A stretch of DNA of 64,000 bases from an uncultured Paracoccaceae bacterium (GCA_947494675.1 CANLVP010000001.1:1364001-1428000), one strand, 5' to 3'. Shown: positions 19,623 to 29,932, counted from the stretch's first letter. The notes: generated by a model not told the origin, from the sequence alone. A program made the numbers and translations.

Positions 19623-20981
19623 ATGGCCCGCACACTTCAGCAATTGCGGCAGGATGCCATGAAGGCCCAAAAGGACGGGGCCTTGGATAAGGCCGCGCGG
19701 GACTATGCGGCCTATCTGGCGCAGGTTCCCGGTGATGTTGCGGTGTGGTCAAACCTTGGTGTGCTGCACCGGGTTGCAGGGCGTCACAAGATGGCGCAGC
19801 ACGTGCAGGAACGGGCCTTTGCGCTGGCGCCGGATGACATCGGTGTGCGCAACAATATGGCCAACATCCTGTCCGATCTGGGCCAGTATGACAGGTCGAT
19901 CCAGTTGCGCCGCGACATTCTGAAAGAACAGCCGGACAATGCACAACACAAGGCGATGATCGGGCGGTCCCTGCGCGGCAAGGGCGCATATGCCGAGGCC
20001 ATCGCCTATCTGGAAAGTGTGATCCCGGACCACCCCGAAGATGCGGAGCTGCAGATACAATTGGCCTTTGCCCAGCTTGGGAGCGGCGACTATGCGAACG
20101 CCTTGCAGAACTACAAAGCGCGCTGGCGGGCAGGCGAATTGCAGCCTCGCAACCTGCCGTTCCCCGAATGGCAGGGCGAGGCGTTGGACGGCAAAACCAT
20201 TGTCGTTCTGCCCGAACAGGGATTTGGCGATGCGGTCTTGTTTGCGCGGTTCCTGACCGTTCTCAACGGACGCGGTGCCACTGTGCAGCTTGTGACCAAG
20301 CGTCCCTTGTTGCGCCTATTTGACGGGTTGGCAGGCGTCGATCAGCTGATCCCAGACCTGACCCGCGACACCAATGCGGATTATTGGGTCAACATGATGG
20401 ATCTGGCCGCGATCCATTTTGAGGATGAGGCCAAGATCCCCGCGCCGACGCAATTGTCGGTGCCCGATGCCGCGACGCAACGCGCCCAAGCGATGACGGC
20501 TAAGTTGCAAGATCGGTTCAAGGTGGGCGTCGTCTGGACCGGGTCACTGACCTATAAGGGCAACGCGTTTCGGTCGTTCAGTCATACCGACTTCCTGCCG
20601 TTGACAGAGGTTGAGGGCGTGCAGCTCTTCTCACTCTACAAGGGCCCTGCACTTGAGGCCTATTACGCTGACGGCAGCGACGGGCTGATCGTTGATGTGG
20701 GCAGCAGCGAACAGGATTTCGCCGATTGCGCGGCAATGATGCAGGCGATGGATCTTGTGATAACATCCGACACCGCGACGGCCCATGTGGCGGGGTCTTT
20801 GGGTGTGCCGGTCTGGACTGTGCTGCATTGGGATGCGTTCTGGGTCTGGCGGCATCAAGGTGAGACGACAGACTGGTATCCGGGGATGCGGTTGTTCCGG
20901 CAACGCACCCCGCTGTTGTGGAGCGACGTGATGGCAGAAGTCAAAACGGCGCTTGAGAAGAAAGTGAAAGGTGCAGCGTGA
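19623..20981 (+). CDS. TPR-repeat protein with GT9/OGT-like C-terminal glycosyltransferase region
   Basis: N-terminal TPRs (NLGVLHRVAGRHKMAQ..., NNMANILSDLGQYDRSI), C-terminal ADP-heptose/OGT-like motif TSDTATAHVAGSLGVPVWT. Confidence 0.8.
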   Translation: MARTLQQLRQDAMKAQKDGALDKAARDYAAYLAQVPGDVAVWSNLGVLHRVAGRHKMAQHVQERAFALAPDDIGVRNNMANILSDLGQYDRSIQLRRDILKEQPDNAQHKAMIGRSLRGKGAYAEAIAYLESVIPDHPEDAELQIQLAFAQLGSGDYANALQNYKARWRAGELQPRNLPFPEWQGEALDGKTIVVLPEQGFGDAVLFARFLTVLNGRGATVQLVTKRPLLRLFDGLAGVDQLIPDLTRDTNADYWVNMMDLAAIHFEDEAKIPAPTQLSVPDAATQRAQAMTAKLQDRFKVGVVWTGSLTYKGNAFRSFSHTDFLPLTEVEGVQLFSLYKGPALEAYYADGSDGLIVDVGSSEQDFADCAAMMQAMDLVITSDTATAHVAGSLGVPVWTVLHWDAFWVWRHQGETTDWYPGMRLFRQRTPLLWSDVMAEVKTALEKKVKGAA

Positions 20982-21379
20982 AAGATATCCTTGTTCCTAC
21001 CGCCCCGGCGGAGCTGATTGATAAGCTGACGATCCTGCGGCTGAAGTCTGAGCGGATCAGTGATGCCGCAAAACTGGTCAACGTGCATAAGGAACAAAGT
21101 GTCCTGCAAGCGACTGCGGATGAAATGATCCCCCAAAGTGATGCGCTGACTGCACTTTGGGATGAGCTTTACCGGATCAACACCGACCTTTGGGTGATCG
21201 AGGATGACATCCGCGCCTTTGACGCGCGTGGCGACTTTGGCCCCGGATTTATCGCGCTGGCCCGTGCCGTCTATGTGACCAATGATGAACGCGCGGCCGT
21301 CAAGAAACAGATCAACCTGCTGCTGGGGTCCGATCTGGTTGAGGAAAAATCATATGCCCAACACAGCGGTGACACATGA
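20978..21379 (+). CDS. DUF6165-like protein
   Basis: MKDILVPTAPAELIDKLTILRLKSERISD; small protein typically beside glycosyltransferases; ATGA-type overlaps both sides. Confidence 0.65.
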   Translation: MKDILVPTAPAELIDKLTILRLKSERISDAAKLVNVHKEQSVLQATADEMIPQSDALTALWDELYRINTDLWVIEDDIRAFDARGDFGPGFIALARAVYVTNDERAAVKKQINLLLGSDLVEEKSYAQHSGDT

Positions 21380-22143
21380 CCCCACCTGAACGGATCGCCA
21401 AGGCGCGCGCAGAATTGCAGGCCGCCCAGAAAGAGCTGTCAGCCGCGCTAAAAGGTCGGGATGATCGCAGCCGTGCGCCAATTGTCCGCGCCCTGCACGA
21501 GGTGCGCGGGATGCTGACCCCCGGCTATCCCTATGCCAGTCAGGCTGGGCAGGATCAGGTGATTGACCGGGTTCTGGGCGGCAAAACCGGCGGCACCTTT
21601 GTCGATATCGGGGCTTATGACGGGATAACTGGTTCAAATTCGCTCTATTTTGAGAAGTGGCGCGACTGGACCGGGGTGCTGGTTGAACCGGTTGAAGGCC
21701 CGCGCAAGGCCGCACAATCGCTGCGGCGTGCGCCCTGTTTGCCCTATGCTGTGTCCGATCAAAAAGGCGAGGCCAGCTTTATGGCCGTCACAGAAGGGTA
21801 CACGCAGATGAGCGGCCTTTTGGACAGCTATGATACCGAACTTCTGGATAAGGTCCGCGCCGATCCGCGCCATGCAGAGGCGATGATAACTGTGCAAACC
21901 GTTGCAATTGCTGACGTTTTAGAAGAATCCGGCCTGACCGCCCCTGATTTCATCTCGCTTGATATCGAGGGCGGTGAATTGGCAGCGCTCAAGGCATTTC
22001 CCTTTGCAAAATACCCGGTTCAGACATGGGCCATCGAAAATAACACGGGCGGCCCGGAGATCGCGCAAATTATGCGCGAAAACGGCTATAATTTGATTGA
22101 ATTTTGCGGCCCGGACGAGATTTACGCGCTGAAGAAATCTTAA
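21376..22143 (+). CDS. FkbM family methyltransferase
   Basis: FVDIGAYDGITGSNSLYFEKWRDWTGVLVEP...DFISLDIEGGE motifs. Confidence 0.88.
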   Translation: MTPPERIAKARAELQAAQKELSAALKGRDDRSRAPIVRALHEVRGMLTPGYPYASQAGQDQVIDRVLGGKTGGTFVDIGAYDGITGSNSLYFEKWRDWTGVLVEPVEGPRKAAQSLRRAPCLPYAVSDQKGEASFMAVTEGYTQMSGLLDSYDTELLDKVRADPRHAEAMITVQTVAIADVLEESGLTAPDFISLDIEGGELAALKAFPFAKYPVQTWAIENNTGGPEIAQIMRENGYNLIEFCGPDEIYALKKS

Positions 22144-22230
22144 CCAAAACCCTGCGATTCCAACCTTTAAGCCAGCTTTCATACCTCGCGCCCTAACCCT
22201 GTTCTCGGGTGGTGACAGAGGTGGAAGAAC

Positions 22231-23052
22231 ATGAGTGACGGATCAAACAGGCCGATCATAATTAAGCGTAAGAAAGTCGTTGGCGGCGACGGGCATCATG
22301 GCGGTGCCTGGAAAGTGGCTTATGCTGACTTTGTGACGGCCATGATGGCTTTCTTCATGTTGATGTGGCTGCTCAACGCCACCACCGAACAGCAGCGCAG
22401 CGGGATTGCTGATTACTTCACCCCGACCATTCCGATCAACCGCATTTCCGGCGGTGGCGATGGCGCGATGGGGGGCAGCGACATCTTCTCAACCGACACA
22501 TTGGCACAAACCGGCACGGCGGGCGTGGCCGAGAAACAGGGCGATCAGGTCGTGACAGCCAACGACGTCGACGCCGCGGCAGAGGCTGCAGCCTTGGAAG
22601 ACCTTGAGGCCGCTTTGCTTGGCCTTGGTGGTGAGACGATGCTGGACGACAATATGTTGCGGCACATCGTGACACGCCTCACCGACGAAGGTTTGGTCAT
22701 CGAATTGTTCGACATTGAAGGCGCCCCCCTGTTCGAGGGTGACACCGCGACGCCGACGCAAATGACCAAGGAACTCGCCGCACTTTTGGCACGCATTCTG
22801 CAAGTGGTTGATAACGATCTGGCGCTTGATGGGCATGTCCGCTCTGCCAGCATCCTGCGCATCGACTATCCGGTGTGGGACCTGTCCACCGATCGTGCGG
22901 CGGCAATGCGCCAGCTGCTGGTGGGCAATGGCACCGATGCCAACCGTGTTGTGCGCCAGACCGGTCACGCAGATCAGTCGCTGACAGACCCCAATCCGAA
23001 AGCCCTGCGCAACAATCGTGTCGAACTTGTGGTGTTGCGGTCGGATCAATGA
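22231..23052 (+). CDS. motB: Flagellar motor protein MotB
   Basis: PIIIKRKKVVGGDGHHGGAWKVAYADFVTAMMAFFMLMWLLN; OmpA-like C-terminus. Confidence 0.92.
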   Translation: MSDGSNRPIIIKRKKVVGGDGHHGGAWKVAYADFVTAMMAFFMLMWLLNATTEQQRSGIADYFTPTIPINRISGGGDGAMGGSDIFSTDTLAQTGTAGVAEKQGDQVVTANDVDAAAEAAALEDLEAALLGLGGETMLDDNMLRHIVTRLTDEGLVIELFDIEGAPLFEGDTATPTQMTKELAALLARILQVVDNDLALDGHVRSASILRIDYPVWDLSTDRAAAMRQLLVGNGTDANRVVRQTGHADQSLTDPNPKALRNNRVELVVLRSDQ

Positions 23053-23059
23053 GGGGATG

Positions 23060-23074
23060 TTAGGGGGACGTTAA
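23060..23074. promoter_or_regulatory. CtrA-like site TTAG-N7-TTAA upstream of flgE
   Basis: TTAGgggacg-type match TTAGGGGGACGTTAA. Confidence 0.4.
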
Positions 23075-23134
23075 GTCATGTGCCTTAGGTCGGGGGAGAT
23101 CATTTTTTCCTGACTGCCCAGAAAGGTGCTGTTT

Positions 23135-24436
23135 ATGACGATTTCTTCCTCCCTCAATGCTTCGGTCGCGGGTCTCTCGGCGAACGCGTCGCGGCTCGCC
23201 ACGATCTCGGACAATATCGCGAACTCTTCGACGTTCGGATATAAACGGGCGGAAACCGATTTTCATTCCATGGTGCTTGAAAACAGCGTTGGGTCCTATT
23301 CTGCAGGGGGTGTGCGGGTCACGACGCAGCGGCTGATTGACCAACGTGGGTCGCTGGTGTCCACCTCCAACCCAACCGACATTGCGGTACGTGGCCGGGG
23401 CATGGTGCCCGTCACGCCCGAATCGTCGGTGTCAGTGACAAACGGTGAAAACCCGTTGCTGCTGCAAACCACAGGGTCGTTCCGGCCTGACGCGCAAGGG
23501 TTCTTGCGCAGCGAATCCGGTCTGGTGCTGATGGGCTGGCCTGCGAACCCTGATGGCACGATCCCGACCTTCCCACGCGATTCTGTGGACGGGCTGGAAC
23601 CGGTTCAGATCAACTCCAACCAATTTACTGCCGAACCCACGACAGAGGTGGATCTGGCGGTGAACCTGCCCGCAACCTCGACAGAGGCTGGGGCGGCCGG
23701 TGACATTGAAACGCTCTCGATTGAGTATTTTGACAACCTTGGGAAGTCAGCCAGCATCAGCATTTCATTCACGCCAAACGTTCCCGGGACAGGCACGTCG
23801 AATGAATGGAACATGCAGATCGATGACAGCGCTTCGACGCCTTCATTGATTGGTGACTATACGCTGACCTTCGACGACACGCGCGGCGCAGGCGGCACAC
23901 TGCTGGGTGTCGCAGATACCCTGGGCGGTGCCTATGACCCGGCCACGGGTGAGATTGTGATCAACGTGGACGGCGGCCCAATGTCGATCAACCTTGGTCC
24001 GCTGGGCAGTGCATCTGGTCTGACGCAACTGTCAGATGCTTTTGCACCGGTGAATATCTCGAAAAACGGGACGCCGGTCGGCGCGCTGACATCGATTGAG
24101 ATTGATCCAAACGGCTTTGTGCGCGCGTCCTTTGACATCGGCATCAACCGGGTTCTTTATCAAATCCCCCTGATCGACGTGTCCAACGTCAACGGCCTGG
24201 AATCGCTCGATAATCAGACCTACCGCGTGACGCCAGCGAGCGGGACGTTCTTTATGTGGGATGCAGGTGATGGGCCAACTGGCGATATCGTCGGCTTCGC
24301 ACGCGAAGAATCGACGACTGATGTTGCGGGTGAGCTGACAGAACTGATCCAGACTCAGCGCGCCTATTCTTCCAATGCCAAGGTCATCCAGACCGTGGAT
24401 GAGATGTTGCAAGAAACCACAAATATCAAACGCTAA
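23135..24436 (+). CDS. flgE: Flagellar hook protein
   Basis: SSLNASVAGLSANASRLATISDNIANSSTFGYKRAE N-terminal rod/hook motif; ATG at 23135. Confidence 0.93.
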   Translation: MTISSSLNASVAGLSANASRLATISDNIANSSTFGYKRAETDFHSMVLENSVGSYSAGGVRVTTQRLIDQRGSLVSTSNPTDIAVRGRGMVPVTPESSVSVTNGENPLLLQTTGSFRPDAQGFLRSESGLVLMGWPANPDGTIPTFPRDSVDGLEPVQINSNQFTAEPTTEVDLAVNLPATSTEAGAAGDIETLSIEYFDNLGKSASISISFTPNVPGTGTSNEWNMQIDDSASTPSLIGDYTLTFDDTRGAGGTLLGVADTLGGAYDPATGEIVINVDGGPMSINLGPLGSASGLTQLSDAFAPVNISKNGTPVGALTSIEIDPNGFVRASFDIGINRVLYQIPLIDVSNVNGLESLDNQTYRVTPASGTFFMWDAGDGPTGDIVGFAREESTTDVAGELTELIQTQRAYSSNAKVIQTVDEMLQETTNIKR

Positions 24437-24458
24437 ACCTCGGACGAAGGGCTGAAAG

Positions 24459-25907
24459 ATGAGTATTTCGCAATCCCTCAACAACGCCGTCAGCGGTCTG
24501 ACCGCCACGTCGCGCATGGCAGAAGTCGTGTCATCCAACCTGTCGAACGCATTGACCGAAGGTTATGCGAAGCGGGTTCTAGACACCTCGTCCGCCTCCA
24601 TCGGCGGGCAGGGCGCAGGGGTGCGTGTTGATGGGGTACGGCGTATCTCTGATCCTGGTCTGTTAAGTGACAGGCGACTTGCGGACGCTGCCATGGCGGC
24701 ACAAACGCGATTGTCGGACACTGTCTCGCGATTGGAAAGTCAGTTCAGCGCGCCAGATGACCCTGCCGGGTTGGCAGGTCGTCTGGCAGCTTTGGAAACA
24801 GCGCTTGTAACAGCCGGTGCCGATCCTGCGTCGGACCAACGTCTTGGCGTTGTCGTCACCCGCCTGAATGAGGTTGCGTCGGTGTTGCAAACCAATGCCC
24901 GCGCGGTTCAGACCTTGCGGCAGGATGCAGATGCTGACATTGCCCGTGACGTTGCTGATCTGAACACCTCTCTGAAGCAAGTCGAGCTGCTGAACGCCGA
25001 CATCAGTCGCGCGCGCGTGACAGGTGGTGACCCTTCAGCGCTGATGGATGAACGGCAGCGCGTGATTGACCGCATTGGTGAGATCGTCACGATCAGAGAA
25101 GTTGCAAGGCCCAACGACCAGGTCGCTTTGATGACAACCTCTGGGCTACAGCTTCTTGATGGCCCTGCGATGCAGTTCGAATTCGCGGCAACGCCAACAA
25201 TCACTGCCGATATGACTCTTGCCTCTGGTGGGGTCTCCGGCATCACGCGCGACGGTGTGCCGCTTGATATTGACGACGGGTTCGGAAAACTGAGCGGTGG
25301 TTCGCTTGAGGCATCATTCGCACTGCGCGATGACCGACTGGTAACAGCGCAAACCGCATTGGACGAAGTCGCCGCAGATTTGATCACCCGATTTGCGGAT
25401 CCAACGGTCGACCCAACTTTGGCGCCAACGGACGCAGGATTGCTGACGGACGCGGGCGGCGCTCATGATCCGTTGGATATCGTTGGCCTGTCGCAGCGGA
25501 TTAGCATCAATGCCGCAGTCGACCCATCACAGGGCGGCGAACTTTACCGTCTCCGCGATGGTGTGAACGCAACGGTTCCAGGCCCGATAGGCGATGCAAG
25601 CCAGATTGATCGTTGGGGTGACGCGCTTACCAGCATCCAGACGATTGGCGGCGCGATCCCAGCCCTTTCAGCCTCCGGCCAAATTGCGCGAGTCGCCGCA
25701 CAATTCGGTACGGATCGCATCGCGGTCGAGGAAGCGATGACCTTTGCGGCTGCCCGTCGCGATACGCTCTACCAAGCCGAGCTCGCACAGGGTGTCGATA
25801 CAGATCAGGAACTTCAGACACTTCTCAGGATTGAACAAGCCTATGGCGCAAACGCAAGGCTCATGCAGACCATCAACAGCATGATCCAAACGCTGATGGA
25901 GATTTAG
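24459..25907 (+). CDS. flgK: Flagellar hook-associated protein 1
   Basis: SISQSLNNAVSGLTATSRMAEVVSSNLSNALTEGYAKR and C-terminal NARLMQTINSMIQTLMEI. Confidence 0.92.
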   Translation: MSISQSLNNAVSGLTATSRMAEVVSSNLSNALTEGYAKRVLDTSSASIGGQGAGVRVDGVRRISDPGLLSDRRLADAAMAAQTRLSDTVSRLESQFSAPDDPAGLAGRLAALETALVTAGADPASDQRLGVVVTRLNEVASVLQTNARAVQTLRQDADADIARDVADLNTSLKQVELLNADISRARVTGGDPSALMDERQRVIDRIGEIVTIREVARPNDQVALMTTSGLQLLDGPAMQFEFAATPTITADMTLASGGVSGITRDGVPLDIDDGFGKLSGGSLEASFALRDDRLVTAQTALDEVAADLITRFADPTVDPTLAPTDAGLLTDAGGAHDPLDIVGLSQRISINAAVDPSQGGELYRLRDGVNATVPGPIGDASQIDRWGDALTSIQTIGGAIPALSASGQIARVAAQFGTDRIAVEEAMTFAAARRDTLYQAELAQGVDTDQELQTLLRIEQAYGANARLMQTINSMIQTLMEI

Positions 25908-25910
25908 AAA

Positions 25911-26918
25911 ATGCCGATTACCAGCATAGGTGACATGTCCGCGAATTTTCAGTCGATGCGTCAAACCGGCCAAATCAAGTCGCAGCTACAGACCCTATCA
26001 CTTGAACTGTCGACCGGCCAAAAGTCGGACCTCACGACACACCTGCGTGGCGACACCTCTGAACTCAACGCGCTCGATCGTGAGCTTGCGGTGTTGGATG
26101 GCTTTGATCAAACGACGGTCGAACTGGCGCGTTTCTTATCGCGATCTCAGATTCAGTTGGATGCAGCAAACATGATCCGGAATGATCTCGCATCGGCACT
26201 GATCATTATAAACGACGAGACCCTCGCGCCAGATGTCGATAGGGCCGTCGCAGGCGCCCGATCTGATTTCACGACAATGGTGAACCTCTTCAATGGGCGT
26301 GATGGTGATCGAAGCCTGTTTGCAGGCCGAACGGTTGACAGCGATGCATTGGCCGATGCCGAAGATATGTTGGCGGATATGGTCACCGCAATCGGTGGCG
26401 CCACAGATGCCGCGACAATTGAAGCAGCGGTTTCAAACTGGTTTGACGATCCCGCTGGTGGCTTTGTGACTATGGGATATCTGGGCGATACCGGCGCAGA
26501 TTTGTCGCGAAAGATCAGCGCGACAGAAACGTTGACTTTGGACATGCGGGCCGATGACCCTGGTATCAAAGAGGTGCTAAAGGGTGCTGCGATGGCGGCG
26601 ATTGCGGATGTTTTGGCGCCGACTCTCACACGGGTAGATCAGGCACAGCTTGCGCGGGCGGGTGCAGATACGCTGCTCGCGTCGTCCACAGAATTCGTTC
26701 AATTGCAATCGCGGATTGGCGAAAATGAAGAACGGATTGTTCTGGCGCAAACCAATCAAACTGCGCAACGCACGTCATTTAGCCTAGCGCGCAATGACAT
26801 TGCTTTGGCCGATCCGTTTGCGACCGCGACGCTCCTGCAAGATATGCAACGCCAATTGGAATTGCAGTTCGCAACAACCGCCCGGATGTCACAGCTTAGC
26901 TTGGTGAATTACCTATGA
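25911..26918 (+). CDS. flgL: Flagellar hook-associated protein 3
   Basis: Flagellin-like coiled-coil protein directly after flgK. Confidence 0.85.
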   Translation: MPITSIGDMSANFQSMRQTGQIKSQLQTLSLELSTGQKSDLTTHLRGDTSELNALDRELAVLDGFDQTTVELARFLSRSQIQLDAANMIRNDLASALIIINDETLAPDVDRAVAGARSDFTTMVNLFNGRDGDRSLFAGRTVDSDALADAEDMLADMVTAIGGATDAATIEAAVSNWFDDPAGGFVTMGYLGDTGADLSRKISATETLTLDMRADDPGIKEVLKGAAMAAIADVLAPTLTRVDQAQLARAGADTLLASSTEFVQLQSRIGENEERIVLAQTNQTAQRTSFSLARNDIALADPFATATLLQDMQRQLELQFATTARMSQLSLVNYL

Positions 26919-28024
26919 AGAACGTCCTTCAATGCCTCCTCATTCTGACGCTGACTCTTTGGCAAACAGCGAGCTCTGCAGCTCCAGTGAGGTTAAAAGA
27001 TCTCGTCGAATTTGATGGTGTTCGAACCAACGATTTGGTTGGTTATGGACTGGTGGTCGGTCTGAATGGGACCGGGGATGGGTTGAGAAATTCACCTTTC
27101 ACCGAAGAGATCATGGTGAATATTCTCGAGCGGCTCGGCGTGAACGTCACGGGTGAGCAGTTTCGCCCCAAGAACGTCGCGGCGGTGCTGGTGACAGCAT
27201 CGCTACCACCCTTTGCGCGAGCCGGAAGTCCCATTGACGTAACCGTTTCAGCGATCGGCGACGCGAGTAGCCTGCTTGGCGGAACACTCATCATGACCCC
27301 GCTGAATGCTGCCGACGGGGAGATTTACGCCGTTGCACAAGGGACCATTATTGCGGGTGGAATTTCTGCAGAAGGCGATGCAGCACGCGTCGTCCAGGGT
27401 GTTCCGACCGCCGGCACCATCCCAAGTGGTGCGACAGTAGAGAGGGAGGTTGCTTTCGACTTTGGCGGGTTATCGACCCTCCGGTTGGCGTTACGGACAC
27501 CTGACTTTACGACGGCTGCGCGTATCGAATCTGCGATCAACCAGAATTTCGGCAGGCCGGTTGCGATGATGATTGATGCGGGCACGGTCCGCCTCGACAT
27601 TGATGGCATGCATATGGCGTCACCGGCACATGCGTTGGGGCGTATTGAGAATATTCTTGTCGTGCCTGAAAGACGTGCGCGGGTCGTCGTCGATCAGCGG
27701 TCGGGCACAATTGTGATGGGTGAAGATGTGCGCATCAGCAGGGTTGCGGTAAGCCAAGGCAATTTGACGCTGCGGATCCAGGAGTCCCCATTGGTGTCAC
27801 AACCCAATCCGTTTTCTCCAGGGGAAACCGTCGTCGTCCCACGAACCAACGCAGCAATTGATCAAGAACCGGGTACCGGACTTGCGATGATTCCCGATGG
27901 AACTTCTCTCAGCCAAGTCATCGCAGGTTTGAACGCACTTGGCGTGGCACCTCACGACATGATCGACATTTTGAAGAGCATCAAAGCGAGCGGCGCGCTC
28001 CATGCCGAGTTCATTGTCCAATAG
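26915..28024 (+). CDS. flgI: Flagellar P-ring protein
   Basis: RLKDLVEFDGVRTNDLVGYGLVVGLNGTGDGLRNSPFTEEIMVNILERLGV. Confidence 0.96.
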   Translation: MKNVLQCLLILTLTLWQTASSAAPVRLKDLVEFDGVRTNDLVGYGLVVGLNGTGDGLRNSPFTEEIMVNILERLGVNVTGEQFRPKNVAAVLVTASLPPFARAGSPIDVTVSAIGDASSLLGGTLIMTPLNAADGEIYAVAQGTIIAGGISAEGDAARVVQGVPTAGTIPSGATVEREVAFDFGGLSTLRLALRTPDFTTAARIESAINQNFGRPVAMMIDAGTVRLDIDGMHMASPAHALGRIENILVVPERRARVVVDQRSGTIVMGEDVRISRVAVSQGNLTLRIQESPLVSQPNPFSPGETVVVPRTNAAIDQEPGTGLAMIPDGTSLSQVIAGLNALGVAPHDMIDILKSIKASGALHAEFIVQ

Positions 28025-28332
28025 TAGAGGCTTCCTAGATTTTGACGGGTCGTGACCGGCGCGTCCAGCAACCAGCGGTCGTTTTTGGATTGGGCCTGGC
28101 TAGGTACGAACTGGATTTGGGATATATTGGGTGCCGGTGGTGGCAGCTTCGATATGTAGTTGGAAACCCTGTTGCGTTCATGGGGGGTCAAGAGGCAACC
28201 TGCGCCTTTCAGAATGAGTGACCACTTCACCACTTTGGGGTTTGTGCTCGTCTTTGGGACAGTTGATCTGGTGGAATTGGGCGAGTTTGGTGAAGCATTG
28301 CAGGGTGAGAGGTGGGGCCGGTGCAAGAGTGT

Positions 28333-29085
28333 TTAACTATAGCCTCTCACCAAGCTTGCTGCGATCAATGCCCATCCGTCAGCGACGACAAAGAACCCTA
28401 GCTTGAAGGGTAGCGAGACGATTGCTGGCGGCACCATCATCATGCCCATCGACATCAAGACGGCTGCGACGACCAGGTCGATGATGAGAAACGGTAAAAA
28501 AATCATGAACCCAACCTGAAATGCGTGCTCAATTTCGCTTAACAAGAATGATGGGACCAAGACAGACAGTGGCGCGTTGAGAGGCGCAAGACCTGCCTCA
28601 AGATCCGGTCGGAGTGAGGCGAGCTCGGCGAGTGTTTTGACGTCGACACGGGCCGCCATGAATTCTCGAAGAGGGGCCATCGCACGCAAGAACCCGTCCT
28701 CAATCGGTAAGAGGCCGTCCATCATGGGCTTCACGCCGTTCAACCAACTTTCGGTGAAAACTGGTTCCATCACGAAGTAGGTCAGAAAAAGCGCAAGCGA
28801 TACCATCAACATGTTTGGTGGCGACTGCTGTAGGCCAATGGCCTGACGCAGGATCGCCAGGACCGTCACGATGAACGGAAAGCAAGTCACCATGATTGCG
28901 ATCCCGGGCACGAGGCTGAGCACCGTGACCAAGGTCAGCAATTGCACCGAACGGGTCGCAAGTGACCCATCTTCGCCCAAGGTCACCGTCAGTTCTTGCG
29001 CCATTGCCGGTGTCGCAAACGCCAAGACACAAAGAGCGAGAGCGAGGGAAAGGCTGCGCCCCTTATGCAAGATCACGCGTATCAC
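28333..29085 (-). CDS. fliP: Flagellar biosynthetic protein FliP
   Basis: TLVTVLSLVPGIAIMVTCFPFIVTVLAILRQAIGLQQSPPNMLMVSLALFLTYFVM. Confidence 0.96.
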   Translation of the reverse strand: MIRVILHKGRSLSLALALCVLAFATPAMAQELTVTLGEDGSLATRSVQLLTLVTVLSLVPGIAIMVTCFPFIVTVLAILRQAIGLQQSPPNMLMVSLALFLTYFVMEPVFTESWLNGVKPMMDGLLPIEDGFLRAMAPLREFMAARVDVKTLAELASLRPDLEAGLAPLNAPLSVLVPSFLLSEIEHAFQVGFMIFLPFLIIDLVVAAVLMSMGMMMVPPAIVSLPFKLGFFVVADGWALIAASLVRGYS

Positions 29086-29371
29086 TAATCACTTCCGTCA
29101 GCCGTACGGCCAATTGCCCTTGGTCCGCGCCTTCAAGTTCCTGCAACTCACCGCGCGCAATCAAGCGATCCCCGACATAGAGCTCGACAGGGTCATCGAT
29201 GCGACGGTCCAAGGGCATCACCGCGTTCTGACTCAGGGCGAGAAGCTCTTTGATCGGGGGACGCGCCTTTCCGACCGAGACCGTGATTTCGATGGGAATT
29301 TTGTGCAAAAGGCTTGATCCATTGGTGGCGGGCGGCGCATCGTCTGGTGTTGCAATGTCAACTTCATCCAT
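29063..29371 (-). CDS. fliN: Flagellar motor switch protein FliN
   Basis: SpoA domain IPIEITVSVGKARPPIKELLALSQNAVMPLDRRIDDPVELYVGDRLIARGEL; start set at 29371. Confidence 0.9.
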   Translation of the reverse strand: MDEVDIATPDDAPPATNGSSLLHKIPIEITVSVGKARPPIKELLALSQNAVMPLDRRIDDPVELYVGDRLIARGELQELEGADQGQLAVRLTEVISDTRDLA

Positions 29372-29930
29372 GATCAGCGTGCTCCTGTGTGGTGTCGATA
29401 AAGCCGGCCAGCGTGTCCTGAATGCCGGTGAGAACCGCATCGACGTCAATTGCGGTTTCAACCTTGCCCCGTTGAATAAGAGCGGCATGTGCGGGCTGAT
29501 CCGCGCGGGACGTGACCGCCAATTCTTGCATATTGAGATCCGTCAAGATTTGCGTGACCGCCGAGACTTGGCCGGGGTGCAACACCAATTGGCAAGGTTG
29601 CTGCATGTCTTGGGCTGCAGCCGATTGGAGCTGTTCAATCAGTTGCGCGCGAAATACCGCATCCACACTCTTGGGCAGGATCAAGCCAACGAGTGTTTCA
29701 AAGAACGGCACCAGGCCCTGCAAGATGACGTGACGGGCTTCTGCAAACCCGAAGGAAAGATCTTCCAGCGATTGGATCAATGCGCGATCAACGGACGCTT
29801 GGTCGGCCTTTGCTGCCGCCATTCCAGCCTCAAACCCGGCGTCGTATCCGGGCAAGGTTTCGACGCCGGACGGCGCGTTGTCACAAAGATCAGGTTCCGC
29901 AAAGTCCTGTAAGGCTAACAAAAGTGCCAT
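29364..29930 (-). CDS. FliH-like flagellar assembly protein
   Basis: Position between fliF and fliN, FliH-like length and composition. Confidence 0.6.
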   Translation of the reverse strand: MALLLALQDFAEPDLCDNAPSGVETLPGYDAGFEAGMAAAKADQASVDRALIQSLEDLSFGFAEARHVILQGLVPFFETLVGLILPKSVDAVFRAQLIEQLQSAAAQDMQQPCQLVLHPGQVSAVTQILTDLNMQELAVTSRADQPAHAALIQRGKVETAIDVDAVLTGIQDTLAGFIDTTQEHADHG

Positions 29931-29932
29931 GA

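Noticed and set aside
18631-19989. 452-aa minus-strand ORF
   Set aside because: Crosses several well-supported plus-strand genes; Cys/Arg/His-rich composition is not protein-like
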